In this document: positions 45,198 through 55,737 of the stretch, one piece after another
Position numbering within the stretch: the first letter of the stretch is position 1
Layout: every line of letters starts with the position of its first letter
DNA from: Thermus aquaticus
Lineage (GTDB): Bacteria; Deinococcota; Deinococci; Deinococcales; Thermaceae
DNA: 64,000 nucleotides
Direction of reading: 5' to 3'
Assembly: GCF_001280255.1 (NCBI RefSeq)
Contig: NZ_LHCI01000106.1
Coordinates: 800,274 to 864,273, forward strand
Notes under the pieces: generated by a model
What the model was told of the DNA's origin: nothing
Databases searched by the model: none
The model's input: only the letters and a program-made list of their open reading frames with translations
Program-made: the position numbers and the translations under genes

Positions 45198-45201
<4 letters not shown>
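44953..45201 (+). CDS. AbrB/MazE-type antitoxin
   Basis: 82 residues. The swapped-hairpin AbrB fold is clear: PLSLSRRGQITLPKEVREKLGLRPGDVLLLKVEEGRLVLEP, followed by an acidic helical tail (YSEERLEEFRKAAEATPEEV) that probably neutralises the toxin. It should repress its own promoter. The 3' end overlaps the PIN-toxin gene. Confidence 0.92.
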
Positions 45202-47133
<1,932 letters not shown>

Positions 47134-47153
47134 ATGCCCCGAAGGCCTTCTCC

Positions 47154-48545
47154 TTAGCCTATCTCCAGGATGAGCTTTTCTCCCTCCTGGGGCACCCCGG
47201 CGGGGTAGCGGCCGTTGAAGCAGGCCAGGCACACCGGCCCCCCGATGGCCCGCCTGACCCCCTCCTCGGAGAGGAAGGCCAGGGAGTCGGCCCCGATGTA
47301 GGCCCGGATCTCCTCGAGGCTCTTCTCGGCGGCGATGAGCTCCTTTCTGGCGGCGGTGTCTATGCCGTAGTAGCAGGGGAAGCGGATGGGGGGGCTACTG
47401 ACGCGGAAGTGGACCTCCTTGGCCCCCGCCTCCTTCAACATGCCCACGATGCGCCTGCTGGTGGTGCCCCGGACGATGGAGTCGTCTATGAGGACCACCC
47501 GCTTGCCCCTCACCGCCGAGGTGGGGGAGAGCTTGAGGCGGGTCTTCAGGTCCCTGAGCTCCTGGGTGGGCTGGATGAAGGTGCGCCCGGCGTAGGGGTT
47601 CTTGTAAAGGCCGTACTCCAGGGGGAGGCCGCTGGCCCGGGCGTAGCCCACGGCGGCCCCTATGCCGGAGTCGGGCACGGGGACCACGATGTCCGCCTCC
47701 GCCGGGGCCTCCCGGAAGAGCTCCTCCCCCATCCGCACCCGGGCCTGGTAGGCCTCTATCCCGTCCAAGAGACTATCGGGCCGGGCGAAGTAGATCCACT
47801 CAAAGGCGCAAGGGGTGGGGCTTGGGGGGAGGACCTGGAGGCTTTTGAGCTCCCCCGCCTCTACCCAGACCACCTCCCCGGGCCGGACGTCCCGCAGGTA
47901 GCGGGCCCCCAGGATCTCCAGGGCCGGGGGCTCGGAGGCGAAGGCGTAGCCCCAGGGGGCCTGGCCGATGACCAGGGGGCGCACCCCGTGGGGGTCCCGC
48001 AGGGCCAGGAGGGTCCTGCAGTCCATGAGGAGGATGGAGTACCCCCCTTCCAGGGCCTTCATGGCCTCGGCGGCGGCCTCCTCTAGGGGCAGGTGGCCCA
48101 GGCGGGCCAGGAGGAGGAGCATGACCTCGGTGTCCGAGGTGCTTTGGAAGGTGGCCCCCTCCAGGAGGAGGCGGTCCCTGAGGGGCTTGGCGTTGACGAA
48201 GTTGCCGTTGTGGGCGATGGCCAGGACCCCGTGGACGGTCCTGGCGGTGAGGGGCTGGGCGTTCATGCGCAGGTTGGAGCCCGTGGTGGAGTAGCGGGTG
48301 TGGGCGATGCCCAGGCGGGCTTCGGGGAGGCGGAGGCGGGCCAGGCGCTCCTCGGTGAAGACCTGGTTCACCAGGCCCAGGTCCTTCTCCACCAGAAACA
48401 TCTTCCCGTCGCTGACGGCGATGCCGGCGGCCTCCTGCCCCCGGTGCTGGAGGGCCAAGAGGCCCAGGTGGAGCATCCCGGCCACGTCCAGAGGGGTTTC
48501 GGCCCAGAGGCCCAGGACGCCGCACTCCTCCTTGGGCTTATCCAT
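47154..48545 (-). CDS. purF: Amidophosphoribosyltransferase
   Basis: 463 residues. A short propeptide (MDKPKEE) precedes the catalytic Cys8 of the glutaminase domain (ECGVLGLWA), so it is the Bacillus-type enzyme with N-terminal processing. The PRPP site is VVLIDDSIVRGTT. Cysteines in FPCYYGID and VCLACFNG fit the 4Fe-4S cluster of this type. It catalyses the first committed step of purine synthesis. The start overlaps purL by 8 bases. Confidence 0.97.
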   Translation of the reverse strand: MDKPKEECGVLGLWAETPLDVAGMLHLGLLALQHRGQEAAGIAVSDGKMFLVEKDLGLVNQVFTEERLARLRLPEARLGIAHTRYSTTGSNLRMNAQPLTARTVHGVLAIAHNGNFVNAKPLRDRLLLEGATFQSTSDTEVMLLLLARLGHLPLEEAAAEAMKALEGGYSILLMDCRTLLALRDPHGVRPLVIGQAPWGYAFASEPPALEILGARYLRDVRPGEVVWVEAGELKSLQVLPPSPTPCAFEWIYFARPDSLLDGIEAYQARVRMGEELFREAPAEADIVVPVPDSGIGAAVGYARASGLPLEYGLYKNPYAGRTFIQPTQELRDLKTRLKLSPTSAVRGKRVVLIDDSIVRGTTSRRIVGMLKEAGAKEVHFRVSSPPIRFPCYYGIDTAARKELIAAEKSLEEIRAYIGADSLAFLSEEGVRRAIGGPVCLACFNGRYPAGVPQEGEKLILEIG

Positions 48546-50718
48546 CCAAGACCTCCCGCAAAGGGGCCTTCCAGGCGGCGAGAAGCGCCTCCACCTCCCA
48601 CTCTAGCACCCCTTCAGGGGTGAGGACCGTGAGGGTCTTCCCGCCCGTCTCCCCCAGGATGCGGTAGGGGAGGCCCATGGCCTCCAGGAGGAGGGTGGCC
48701 TCCCCCAGGGCCTCCTTGGGGACGGTGAAGAGGATGCGGCTTGGGGCCTCGCCGAAGAGGGCCTCCAGGCCCCGTTCCCGCACCTCCACCGTGGCCCCCA
48801 CCCCGTGGGGGAAGGTCATCTCCGCCAGGGCCACGAGAAGCCCCCCTTCGGCCACGTCGTGGGCCGTCTTCACCAGGCCCCGGCCGATCAGGGTCCGGAT
48901 GGCTTCCTGGGCCCTCCTTTCCCGCTCCCAGTCTATGGGCGGGGGGCTTCCGGCCTCGAGGCCCAGGAGGACGTAGAGGGCCTCGCTGGCCCCGAAGGTC
49001 CCCTTCTCCTCCCCGATGAGGAGGATGGCCTCCCCGGGCCGCCTGAAGCCCATCTCCGCCCGCTTTTCCACGTCCAAGACCCCCACCACCCCCACCATGG
49101 CCGTGGGGGGGATACGCCGGCCCCCGGACTCGTTGTACAGGGAAACGTTGCCGGAGACCACGGGGATGCCCAGGGCGAGGCTCGCCTCCTTCAAGCCCAT
49201 GACGGTCTCCTGGAGCTCGTAATAGCCCTCGGGGGTCTCGGGGCTTCCCAGGTTGAGGCCATCGGTGTAGGCCAGGGGCCTGGCTCCCACCACGCTCACG
49301 TTCCTGGCCGCCTCCGCCAGGGCGTGCATGGCCCCGAGGCGGGGGGCGAGGCGGCTATAGCGGGGGTTGTGGTCCACCTTGGCGGCGACGCCGATCCGGG
49401 TCCCCTTGACCCAAAGGATGGCGGCGTCCCCCCGGCCCGGCACCAGGGCGGTGCGGGTTCCCACCTGGTGGTCGTAGCGCTCGTAAACCGCTTCCCGGCT
49501 TGCCAGGTTGGGGGAGGCGAGGAGCCTCGGGAGGGCCTCCTTTGGGTCCACCTCCAGGGGAGGGAGGGGCATTTCCCTCAGGGCCCGGATCCCGGGGTCC
49601 TCCTGGGCCAGGCGCACGTAGGCGGGGGCCTCGGCCAGGGCCTCGGTGGGCACCTCGGCCACCACCTGGCCCCTATAGAGGACCCGGAAGACCCGTTCCG
49701 GGATGGTCCTGGCCACGGGGACGCAGTCCAGGCCCCACTTCCTGAAGACCGCTTCCAGATCGGCCTCTTTGCCTTCCCTTGGCACCAGGACCATGCGCTC
49801 TTGGCTTTCGGAAAGGAGGAGCTCCTCGGGGGTCATGCCCGCCTCCCGGGTGGGGACCCGGTCCAGGTCCACCTCCACCCCCAGGCCGGACTTGTGGGCG
49901 AGCTCGGCGAGGCTACTGGTGAGCCCCGCCGCCCCCATGTCCTGGACGCCCTCCACCAGGTCCAGTTCTATGGCCTCGAGGGTGGCCTCCATGAGGAGCT
50001 TGCCCAAAAAGGGGTCCCCCACCTGGACCGCCGGGCGGTCCTCCTCCTTCTCCTCCTTGAGCTCCCGGCTGGCGAAGGCCGCCCCGCCGATCCCGTCCCG
50101 GCCCGTCTTGGCCCCGGCGTAGTAGATGGGCCGGCCCAGGGAGGCCCGGCTTCGCTTGAGCTTCTCCTCCCGCAAAAGGCCCAGGCACATGGCGTTCACC
50201 AGGGGGTTTTCCCCGTAGCCCTCGTGGAAGTAGAGGTCCCCCCCCACCGTGGGCACGCCGATAGCGTTGCCGTAGAAGGCGATGCCCGAGACCACGCCCT
50301 TTAGCAGGTAGCGGCTCCTGGGGTGGCTTGGGGGGCCAAAGCGCAGGGAGTCCAAAAGGGCGATGGGCCTCGCCCCCATGCTCATGATGTCGCGGATGAT
50401 GCCCCCCACCCCGGTGGCCGCCCCCTGGAAGGGCTCCACCGCCGAGGGGTGGTTGTGGCTCTCTATCTTGAAGGCCACCGCCCACCCCTCCCCGATCCGC
50501 ACCACGCCGGCGTTCTCCCCCGGGCCCTGCAAGACCGCCTCCCCCTCCTTGGGAAGCTCCTTGAGGAGGGGGCGGGAGTTCTTGTAGGCGCAGTGCTCGC
50601 TCCACATGACCTTGAAGAGGAGGAGCTCCACCCGGTTGGGCGCCCGCCCCAGGCGCTTCAGGATCTCCCGGTACTCCCCCTCGGGGATGCCCATCTCCTT
50701 GGCTAAGGCTTCCATCAC
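48538..50718 (-). CDS. purL: Phosphoribosylformylglycinamidine synthase subunit PurL
   Basis: 726 residues, the small PurL form that works with PurQ and PurS. Family segments are VMWSEHCAYKNSRPLL, KIESHNHPSAVEPFQGAATGVGGIIRD and VSGNVSLYNESGGRRIPPTAMVG. It makes FGAM from FGAR with ammonia from PurQ. The start overlaps the HAD gene stop by 4 bases. Confidence 0.97.
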   Translation of the reverse strand: MMEALAKEMGIPEGEYREILKRLGRAPNRVELLLFKVMWSEHCAYKNSRPLLKELPKEGEAVLQGPGENAGVVRIGEGWAVAFKIESHNHPSAVEPFQGAATGVGGIIRDIMSMGARPIALLDSLRFGPPSHPRSRYLLKGVVSGIAFYGNAIGVPTVGGDLYFHEGYGENPLVNAMCLGLLREEKLKRSRASLGRPIYYAGAKTGRDGIGGAAFASRELKEEKEEDRPAVQVGDPFLGKLLMEATLEAIELDLVEGVQDMGAAGLTSSLAELAHKSGLGVEVDLDRVPTREAGMTPEELLLSESQERMVLVPREGKEADLEAVFRKWGLDCVPVARTIPERVFRVLYRGQVVAEVPTEALAEAPAYVRLAQEDPGIRALREMPLPPLEVDPKEALPRLLASPNLASREAVYERYDHQVGTRTALVPGRGDAAILWVKGTRIGVAAKVDHNPRYSRLAPRLGAMHALAEAARNVSVVGARPLAYTDGLNLGSPETPEGYYELQETVMGLKEASLALGIPVVSGNVSLYNESGGRRIPPTAMVGVVGVLDVEKRAEMGFRRPGEAILLIGEEKGTFGASEALYVLLGLEAGSPPPIDWERERRAQEAIRTLIGRGLVKTAHDVAEGGLLVALAEMTFPHGVGATVEVRERGLEALFGEAPSRILFTVPKEALGEATLLLEAMGLPYRILGETGGKTLTVLTPEGVLEWEVEALLAAWKAPLREVLDG

Positions 50719-51428
50719 GTAAGGAGAGGGAGGAGCTCCCGGTGGTCCTTCACCTTGGCCGTGGGCTTCACCTCCCCGTTCACCTCCCTCAGGCCCACGT
50801 ACTGCACGGCCCAGGGGTAGCCCGCGCCGAAGGCCCCCTTGATGTCGGTCTGGGGCAGGTCCCCCACGTGCAAGGCCTCCTCCGGGGCCACCCCCAGGGC
50901 CGAAAGGGCGGTGAGGAAGGCCTCGGGTTTGGGCTTCACGAAGCCCGTCTCGTCGGAGAAGCTGTAGGCCTGGAAGACGTCTAGGCCCCGGCGCTTAAGG
51001 TGCTCCCGGATGAGGCGGCCCGGGGTCACGCCCGTATCCGACACCAGGGCCAGGGGGTACTTCTTGACCAGGTCCTTCAGGACCGCTACCCCGGGCAGGG
51101 CCTCGAGGTCCGCAAGAAGCGAGGTCTCCTCCAACCTCCTGGCGGTGAGGGCGATGAGGCCGGGGTCGTGGGGGGCCCCGAGGAGGGCGAAGATGCGGGC
51201 CACCCGGTCGTACACGCTCATGTGCTCCCCCGCCTTCCAGGCCTCCTCAAAGGCCAGGGCCGCCTGGCGGTAGGCCTCCCGCACCTCGGCCTCCTCGGCG
51301 GGGTGGCCCGCCTCGGATAGGGCGTCCAGGAGGATCTCGTACCGGACGGGCATGACCTTTTCCATGAACGCCTGCCCCTCGGTGAAGAGGGTGCCCCAGA
51401 AGTCAAAGGTGATGGCTTTGGGTTTCAT
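50715..51428 (-). CDS. HAD-family hydrolase within the purine operon
   Basis: 237 residues. HAD motifs: [46 protein letters not shown]. Motif I keeps the nucleophile Asp, but the usual second Asp (DxD) is Trp, so phosphatase chemistry may be altered. Its ends overlap purQ and purL by 4 bases each, so it is translated with the pathway enzymes. The substrate is unknown; a damaged or side-product purine intermediate is a guess. Confidence 0.88.
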   Translation of the reverse strand: MKPKAITFDFWGTLFTEGQAFMEKVMPVRYEILLDALSEAGHPAEEAEVREAYRQAALAFEEAWKAGEHMSVYDRVARIFALLGAPHDPGLIALTARRLEETSLLADLEALPGVAVLKDLVKKYPLALVSDTGVTPGRLIREHLKRRGLDVFQAYSFSDETGFVKPKPEAFLTALSALGVAPEEALHVGDLPQTDIKGAFGAGYPWAVQYVGLREVNGEVKPTAKVKDHRELLPLLT

Positions 51429-52108
51429 CTCGCGACCTCCTTGACCAGTCCCAGAAAGAAGGGAAGCCCGTCGGTGTTGCCCAGGACCTCGTCCACGGCC
51501 CGCTCGGGGTGGGGCATCATGCCCAGGACGTTGCCCTTCTCGTTGACGATCCCGGCGATGTCGTGGAGGCTCCCGTTGGGGTTGTAGTCCTCCTCCCCCT
51601 TCAGGGGGGCGTAGCGGAAGACCACCAGGCCCTCGCCTTCAAGCCTGGCCAGGGTCTCCTCGTCGGCGTAGTAGCGCCCCTCGGCGTGGGCGATGGGAAG
51701 CCTCAGGACTTGGCCCTTCCCGTAAAGCCGGGTGAAGGGGAGGTCGGTGCGCTCCACCCGCACCCCCACCTCCTTGCAGGTGAAGTGGAGGTTGAGGTTG
51801 GCGAGGAGGGCTCCGGGAAGAAGCCCGGCCTCGGTGAGGATCTGGAAGCCGTTGCAGACCCCCACCACGTACCGGCCCTCCTGGGCGAAGCGGCGCACCG
51901 CCTCCATCACCGGGCTTTTGGCGGCCAGGGCCCCCGCTCTCAGGTAGTCCCCGTAGCTGAACCCCCCGGGGAGGAAGACCCCGTCAAAGCCCTTTAGCTC
52001 CCGTTCGGTGTGCCAGACAAACCGGGCCTCTATCCCCACCTTTTCCAGGGCGAAGAGGGCGTCCTCGTCGCAGTTGGAGCCGGGGAAGCGGACGATGGCC
52101 CACCTCAT
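51425..52108 (-). CDS. purQ: Phosphoribosylformylglycinamidine synthase subunit PurQ
   Basis: 227 residues of class I glutamine amidotransferase type: nucleophile in [19 protein letters not shown], and the His-Glu pair in PHPERAVDE. It begins with [15 protein letters not shown]. It supplies ammonia to PurL. Overlaps with the HAD gene and with purS are 4 bases each. Confidence 0.97.
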   Translation of the reverse strand: MRWAIVRFPGSNCDEDALFALEKVGIEARFVWHTERELKGFDGVFLPGGFSYGDYLRAGALAAKSPVMEAVRRFAQEGRYVVGVCNGFQILTEAGLLPGALLANLNLHFTCKEVGVRVERTDLPFTRLYGKGQVLRLPIAHAEGRYYADEETLARLEGEGLVVFRYAPLKGEEDYNPNGSLHDIAGIVNEKGNVLGMMPHPERAVDEVLGNTDGLPFFLGLVKEVAR

Positions 52109-52365
52109 GGCAGTTCCTTCAGGGCCTCGAGGGTCCAGGTCTCCATGACCGGGTTGGCCAGGGTCTGGCCCAGGACCTTGGCCTTCTCCTCGGCCTTCAG
52201 CAGGTTCTCCTCCTGGAAGACCACCTCCAGCACCTTCCCCACCCGGACGCTTTCCACCGGATGGCCCAGGTCCCTCAAGACCCCCTCCACCGCCCGGCCC
52301 TGAGGGTCCAGGATGCCTTCCTTTAGCTCAATGAGCAGCGTGGCCTGGTACCTTGGCACGGTCAC
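52105..52365 (-). CDS. purS: Phosphoribosylformylglycinamidine synthase subunit PurS
   Basis: 86 residues. [34 protein letters not shown] is the standard PurS beginning. It bridges PurL and PurQ for ammonia transfer. It overlaps purC and purQ by 4 bases each. Confidence 0.96.
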   Translation of the reverse strand: MTVPRYQATLLIELKEGILDPQGRAVEGVLRDLGHPVESVRVGKVLEVVFQEENLLKAEEKAKVLGQTLANPVMETWTLEALKELP

Positions 52366-53048
52366 TCCCCCAAAACCCGCTTCAGGACCTCCTGGTAGGC
52401 CTCCTCCACGCCCCCTAGGTCCCTGCGGAAGCGGTCCTTGTCCAGAGGCTCCCCGTTCTTGCGCAGCCGCATGGTGTCGGGGCTGATCTCGTCGGCCAGA
52501 AGGATCTCGCCCCCGTGGCGCCCGAACTCCAGCTTGAAGTCCCAGAGGTCCAGCCCCCTCTCGGCGAAGAAGGCCCGGAGGAGTTCCCCCACCTTAAGGG
52601 TGGTGGCCTGGATCTCGGAAAGCTCCCTCTCCTCGGCGAGCCCCAGGGCCAGGATGGCGTTTTCGCAGATGAGGGGGTCCCCCAGGGCGTCGCTTTTCAG
52701 GGAGAACTCCACTAAAGGGGCCCTGAGGGGGGTGCCCTCCTCCACCCCGTAGCGCTTGGCGAAGCTCCCCGCCGCCCGATAGCGGAGGATGACCTCCAAG
52801 GGGACGATCTCCACCCGCTTCACCAGCATCTCCCGGTCGGAGAGCTCCCGGATGAAGTGGGTCCTGATGCCGTGGGCCTGGAGGTAGCGGAAGAGGGCTG
52901 AGGAGACCTTGTTGTTCACCACCCCCTTGCCGGGGATCAGGCCCCGCTTTTGCGCGTTGAAGGCGGTGGCCTCGTCCTTGAAGTAGACCCTTAGGTTTTC
53001 CCCCTCGGGGTAGAGGATCTTGGCTTTGCCCTCGTAGAGCTTTTCCAT
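52362..53048 (-). CDS. purC: SAICAR synthetase
   Basis: 228 residues from the ATG at 53048 (MEKLYEGKAKILYPEGENLRVYF), preceded by CAGGAGACGC. The open frame upstream has no family similarity. Signatures are EVILRYRAAGSFAKRYG and LADEISPDTMRLR. It joins aspartate to CAIR in purine synthesis. It is the first gene of the six-gene run purC-purS-purQ-HAD-purL-purF. Confidence 0.96.
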   Translation of the reverse strand: MEKLYEGKAKILYPEGENLRVYFKDEATAFNAQKRGLIPGKGVVNNKVSSALFRYLQAHGIRTHFIRELSDREMLVKRVEIVPLEVILRYRAAGSFAKRYGVEEGTPLRAPLVEFSLKSDALGDPLICENAILALGLAEERELSEIQATTLKVGELLRAFFAERGLDLWDFKLEFGRHGGEILLADEISPDTMRLRKNGEPLDKDRFRRDLGGVEEAYQEVLKRVLGE

Positions 53049-53083
53049 GCGTCTCCTGGGTGGGCGCTTGGCCCCTTCTTCCC

Positions 53084-53089
53084 ATTGTA
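53084..53089 (-). promoter_or_regulatory. -10 box of the purine operon
   Basis: TACAAT on the minus strand, 35 bases before the purC ATG and followed by a ribosome-binding site. No purine riboswitch or other structured leader fits in this short space. Confidence 0.5.
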
Positions 53090-53118
53090 AGCCCCTCCGT
53101 GCCACAATGGGGACAGGC

Positions 53119-53682
53119 ATGGCCCTGGTCTTGGACCTGGCCCACCCCATCACGGAGGCGGAACTCCGCCGCCTCTCCGAGCTCAATCCCGGGTACCAGC
53201 TGGAGCGTTCGCCGGAAGGGAGGCTTTGGGTGAGCCCCACAGGAGGAGAAAGCGGCCGGAGGAGCCTACAGCTGGCCTATCAGCTGGCCCGCTGGAACGA
53301 GGAGAAGGGCCTGGGCGTGGTCTTTGATTCCTCCACAGGCTTCCTTTTGCCGGATGGCGCCATCCTTTCTCCTGACGCCGCCTTCGTGGAGCGGGCCGTG
53401 TGGGAGGCCCTTTCCGAGGCCGAAAGGGAGGGTTTCCCCCCCATCGCTCCCGAGGCGGTGTTTGAGATCCGCTCGGCTTCCCAGGCTCTGGAGGAGCTCA
53501 GGTCCAAGATGGCCCTTTACCTGAAGAACGGGGTACGGCTTGGGGTTTTGGTGGACCCCTACGCCCGGGCGGTGGAGGTCTACCGCCCCCAAGAGGAGCC
53601 CCTTCGTTTACAGGGGGTGGAGGCCGTTTCCCTGGAGCCGGAGCTTCCCGGCTTCGCCCTCTGGCTTCCCCCCCTCTGGTAA
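53119..53682 (+). CDS. Uma2-family (DUF820) nuclease-like protein
   Basis: 187 residues from the ATG at 53119; ATG 53107 is an alternative. The PD-(D/E)xK-type core reads AILSPDAAFVERA, then APEAVFEIRSASQALEELRSKMALYLKNGVRLGVLVDPYARAVEVYRP. This is the Uma2 pattern, common in cyanobacteria and Thermus, with unknown function. It is divergent from purC. Confidence 0.9.
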   Translation: MALVLDLAHPITEAELRRLSELNPGYQLERSPEGRLWVSPTGGESGRRSLQLAYQLARWNEEKGLGVVFDSSTGFLLPDGAILSPDAAFVERAVWEALSEAEREGFPPIAPEAVFEIRSASQALEELRSKMALYLKNGVRLGVLVDPYARAVEVYRPQEEPLRLQGVEAVSLEPELPGFALWLPPLW

Positions 53683-53685
53683 GGC

Positions 53686-54996
53686 CTAAAGCCCGAAGCG
53701 GGCGTAGATGGCGTCCACGTGCCTCAGGAAGGGCGCGGGGTCAAAGAGGGCCTTAAGGGCCTCGCCCTTCAGGGGGTTTTCCGGGTCCTCCTCCAGAAGC
53801 TCGGCCAAGGGCCGCTTCTCCTCCCAGCTCTTTAGGGCGTTGCGCTGGACGATGGCGTAGGCCCGGTCCCGGGGGAGGCCGTGGGCGATGAGGGCGTTCA
53901 GGACCTGCTGGGAGTAGATGAGGCCCCGGGTCAGGTTCAGGTTCTTCTCCAGGTTGGCCTCGAGGACCACCAAGCCCCTCAGGATCCCCTTAAGCCGCCT
54001 CAGGGCGTAGTGGGCCAGGGTGGTGGCGTCGGGGAGGATGACCCTTTCCACGGAGGAGTGGGAGATGTCCCGCTCGTGCCAGAGGGCGATGTCCTCCAGG
54101 GCGGGGTGCAGGTAGCCCCTTAAAAGCCTCGCCACCCCCGTCAGGTTTTCCAGGCCCACGGGGTTTTTCTTGTGGGGCATGGAGGAGCTCCCGGTCTGGC
54201 CCTCGGCAAAGGGCTCCTCCACCTCCAGGACCTCCGTGCGCTGGAGGTGCCTTAGCTCCACCGCCACCCGTTCCAGGTTCCCCCCCAGGATGGCTAGGGC
54301 CGCCAGGACCTCGGCGTGCCGGTCCCGGGGCACCACCTGGGTAGAGATGGGCTCGGGGCGGAGGCCGAGCCTCCCCGCCACGTGGGCCTCCACCTCCGGG
54401 GGCACGTGGGCGTAGTTGCCCACAGACCCCGAGATCATGGCCACGCCGATGGTCTCCCTGGCCTCCTTAAGCCGCCTTTGGTCCCGCTGGAAGGCGGCGT
54501 AAAAGCTTAAGAAGCGGAGGCCGAAGGCCGTGGGCTCGGCGTGGACCCCGTGGGTGCGGGCGATGGCGGGGGTGCGCCGGTAGCGGAGGGCGAGGGCCTT
54601 TAAGGCCTCCTCCACCTCCTCAAGCTCCGCCAGGACCAGGTCCAGGGCCCGGGCGAGGAGGGCGTTTTGCGCCGTGTCCACCACGTCGGAGCTGGTGAGG
54701 CCCAGGTGGAGGTAGCGGCCCACCTCCTCGTCCTCGGTCCAGGCCACCAGGGCCCGGGTGAAGGCCACGATGTCGTGGCGGGTGGAGGCCTCCATCTCCG
54801 CCACCATGCGGGCGAAGGCCTCGGTGAGGGGTTTTTCCTGGAGCTTTTTTAAAAGCCTTTGGGAAAGCCCCCGGGGCACCTGGCCCAGGGCTTCCCAGGC
54901 CTCGAGGGCGTAGGCCTCCACCAGGGCCCAGGTCTGGTAGCGGCTTTCCTCGGACCAAAGGGCGGCCATCTCCGGCGTCTGGTAGCGGGCGATCAT
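53686..54996 (-). CDS. purB: Adenylosuccinate lyase
   Basis: 436 residues from the ATG at 54996, 7 bases after TACCCT; the upstream open frame is not used. The fumarase-superfamily signature is GSSSMPHKKNPVGLENLTG. Other catalytic segments are TRHDIVAFTRAL and LTSSDVVDTAQNALL. It cleaves SAICAR and adenylosuccinate. It lies close to the purine operon but on a separate transcript. Confidence 0.97.
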   Translation of the reverse strand: MIARYQTPEMAALWSEESRYQTWALVEAYALEAWEALGQVPRGLSQRLLKKLQEKPLTEAFARMVAEMEASTRHDIVAFTRALVAWTEDEEVGRYLHLGLTSSDVVDTAQNALLARALDLVLAELEEVEEALKALALRYRRTPAIARTHGVHAEPTAFGLRFLSFYAAFQRDQRRLKEARETIGVAMISGSVGNYAHVPPEVEAHVAGRLGLRPEPISTQVVPRDRHAEVLAALAILGGNLERVAVELRHLQRTEVLEVEEPFAEGQTGSSSMPHKKNPVGLENLTGVARLLRGYLHPALEDIALWHERDISHSSVERVILPDATTLAHYALRRLKGILRGLVVLEANLEKNLNLTRGLIYSQQVLNALIAHGLPRDRAYAIVQRNALKSWEEKRPLAELLEEDPENPLKGEALKALFDPAPFLRHVDAIYARFGL

Positions 54997-55003
54997 GCCC
55001 TTT

Positions 55004-55009
55004 AGGGTA
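55004..55009 (-). promoter_or_regulatory. -10 box for purB
   Basis: TACCCT on the minus strand, 7 bases before the ATG at 54996. Confidence 0.4.
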
Positions 55010-55053
55010 CCAGGGAACGGGCGGAGGTTGGCCAAGGAGGCTGGAGGGGAGCG

Positions 55054-55059
55054 TATACT
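55054..55059 (+). promoter_or_regulatory. -10 box for the MntA/HepT pair
   Basis: TATACT, 40 bases before the ATG at 55100. A second candidate, TATTCT, lies at 55073-55078. A ribosome-binding site (AGGGGGT) precedes the start. Confidence 0.4.
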
Positions 55060-55099
55060 AACGGTTGTGGGGTATTCTCGCCCCTTTAGGGGGTAGACC

Positions 55100-55396
55100 A
55101 TGAAGACCCTGGGCGAGATCCGGCGCATCTTGGCCCAATACAAGCCGGAGCTTCGGGCGCGCTTCGGCGTGCGGGAGCTGGCCATCTTCGGGTCCTACGC
55201 CCGGGGGGAGGCCACCCCCTTAAGCGACGTGGATATCCTGGTAGCGCTAGAACGCCCCCTAGGGTGGGAGATTGTGGACCTGCGCGATTACTTGGAAGCC
55301 CTACTGGGGCTTCCGGTGGACCTGCTCACCGCAGGGGCCTTGCGGCGTAAGCCGCACTTGTGGCAAGCGGTGCGAGAGAACCTGGTCCATGTCTAG
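55100..55396 (+). CDS. MntA-type nucleotidyltransferase antitoxin
   Basis: 98 residues. The minimal nucleotidyltransferase motif GSYARGEATPLSDVDILV gives GSx10DxD with both metal-binding Asp residues. In characterised HepT/MntA modules this protein adds AMP groups to the HEPN toxin and neutralises it. The 3' end overlaps the expected HepT start by 8 bases. Confidence 0.92.
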   Translation: MKTLGEIRRILAQYKPELRARFGVRELAIFGSYARGEATPLSDVDILVALERPLGWEIVDLRDYLEALLGLPVDLLTAGALRRKPHLWQAVRENLVHV

Positions 55397-55420
55397 GCGG
55401 AATGCGCGCCTCCTAAAGAC

Positions 55421-55735
55421 ATGTTGGAAAGCTTAGAAAAGATTGAGCGTTACGCCACTGGGCTAACCTTTGAGCGTTTCGCCCGGGACGACCGTACCGT
55501 GGATGCCGTGGTCCGTAACCTGGAGGTCATCGGCGAAGCGGCCCGGCAGATCCCCTCGGAGGTTCGGGAGCGCTACCCGGAGGTTCCGTGGCGGCGGGTG
55601 ATCGGCCTGCGCAACGTTGTGGTGCACGAGTATTTCGCCGTGGACGTGGAAATCGTTTGGACCGTGGTCCGGCAGAGCTTACCGGAGCTAAAAGAGGCGC
55701 TACGGCGAATGATGGCGGAGTTGGGGCAAGCGTAG
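55421..55735 (+). CDS. HepT-like HEPN ribonuclease toxin, apparently frameshifted near its start
   Basis: 104 residues from ATG 55421 in the open frame. The HEPN motif RNVVVHEY (Rx4HxY) is intact. Family members usually start about 11 residues earlier. That sequence (MSRRNARLLK) is encoded from ATG 55389 in a different frame and joins DMLESLEKIERYATG if one base is added near 55418. The span 55389-55735 is one base short of whole codons. The toxin may therefore be attenuated, expressed from 55421, frameshifted during translation, or affected by a sequencing error. Confidence 0.8.
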   Translation: MLESLEKIERYATGLTFERFARDDRTVDAVVRNLEVIGEAARQIPSEVRERYPEVPWRRVIGLRNVVVHEYFAVDVEIVWTVVRQSLPELKEALRRMMAELGQA

Positions 55736-55737
55736 CC

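Noticed and set aside
53049-53090. Purine riboswitch before purC
   Set aside because: The leader is only about 35 bases with no three-way junction potential.
55410-55425. Programmed -1 frameshift signal in hepT
   Set aside because: CTAAAGAC is not a canonical slippery heptamer and no downstream stem-loop is evident. A plain deletion or read error is simpler.
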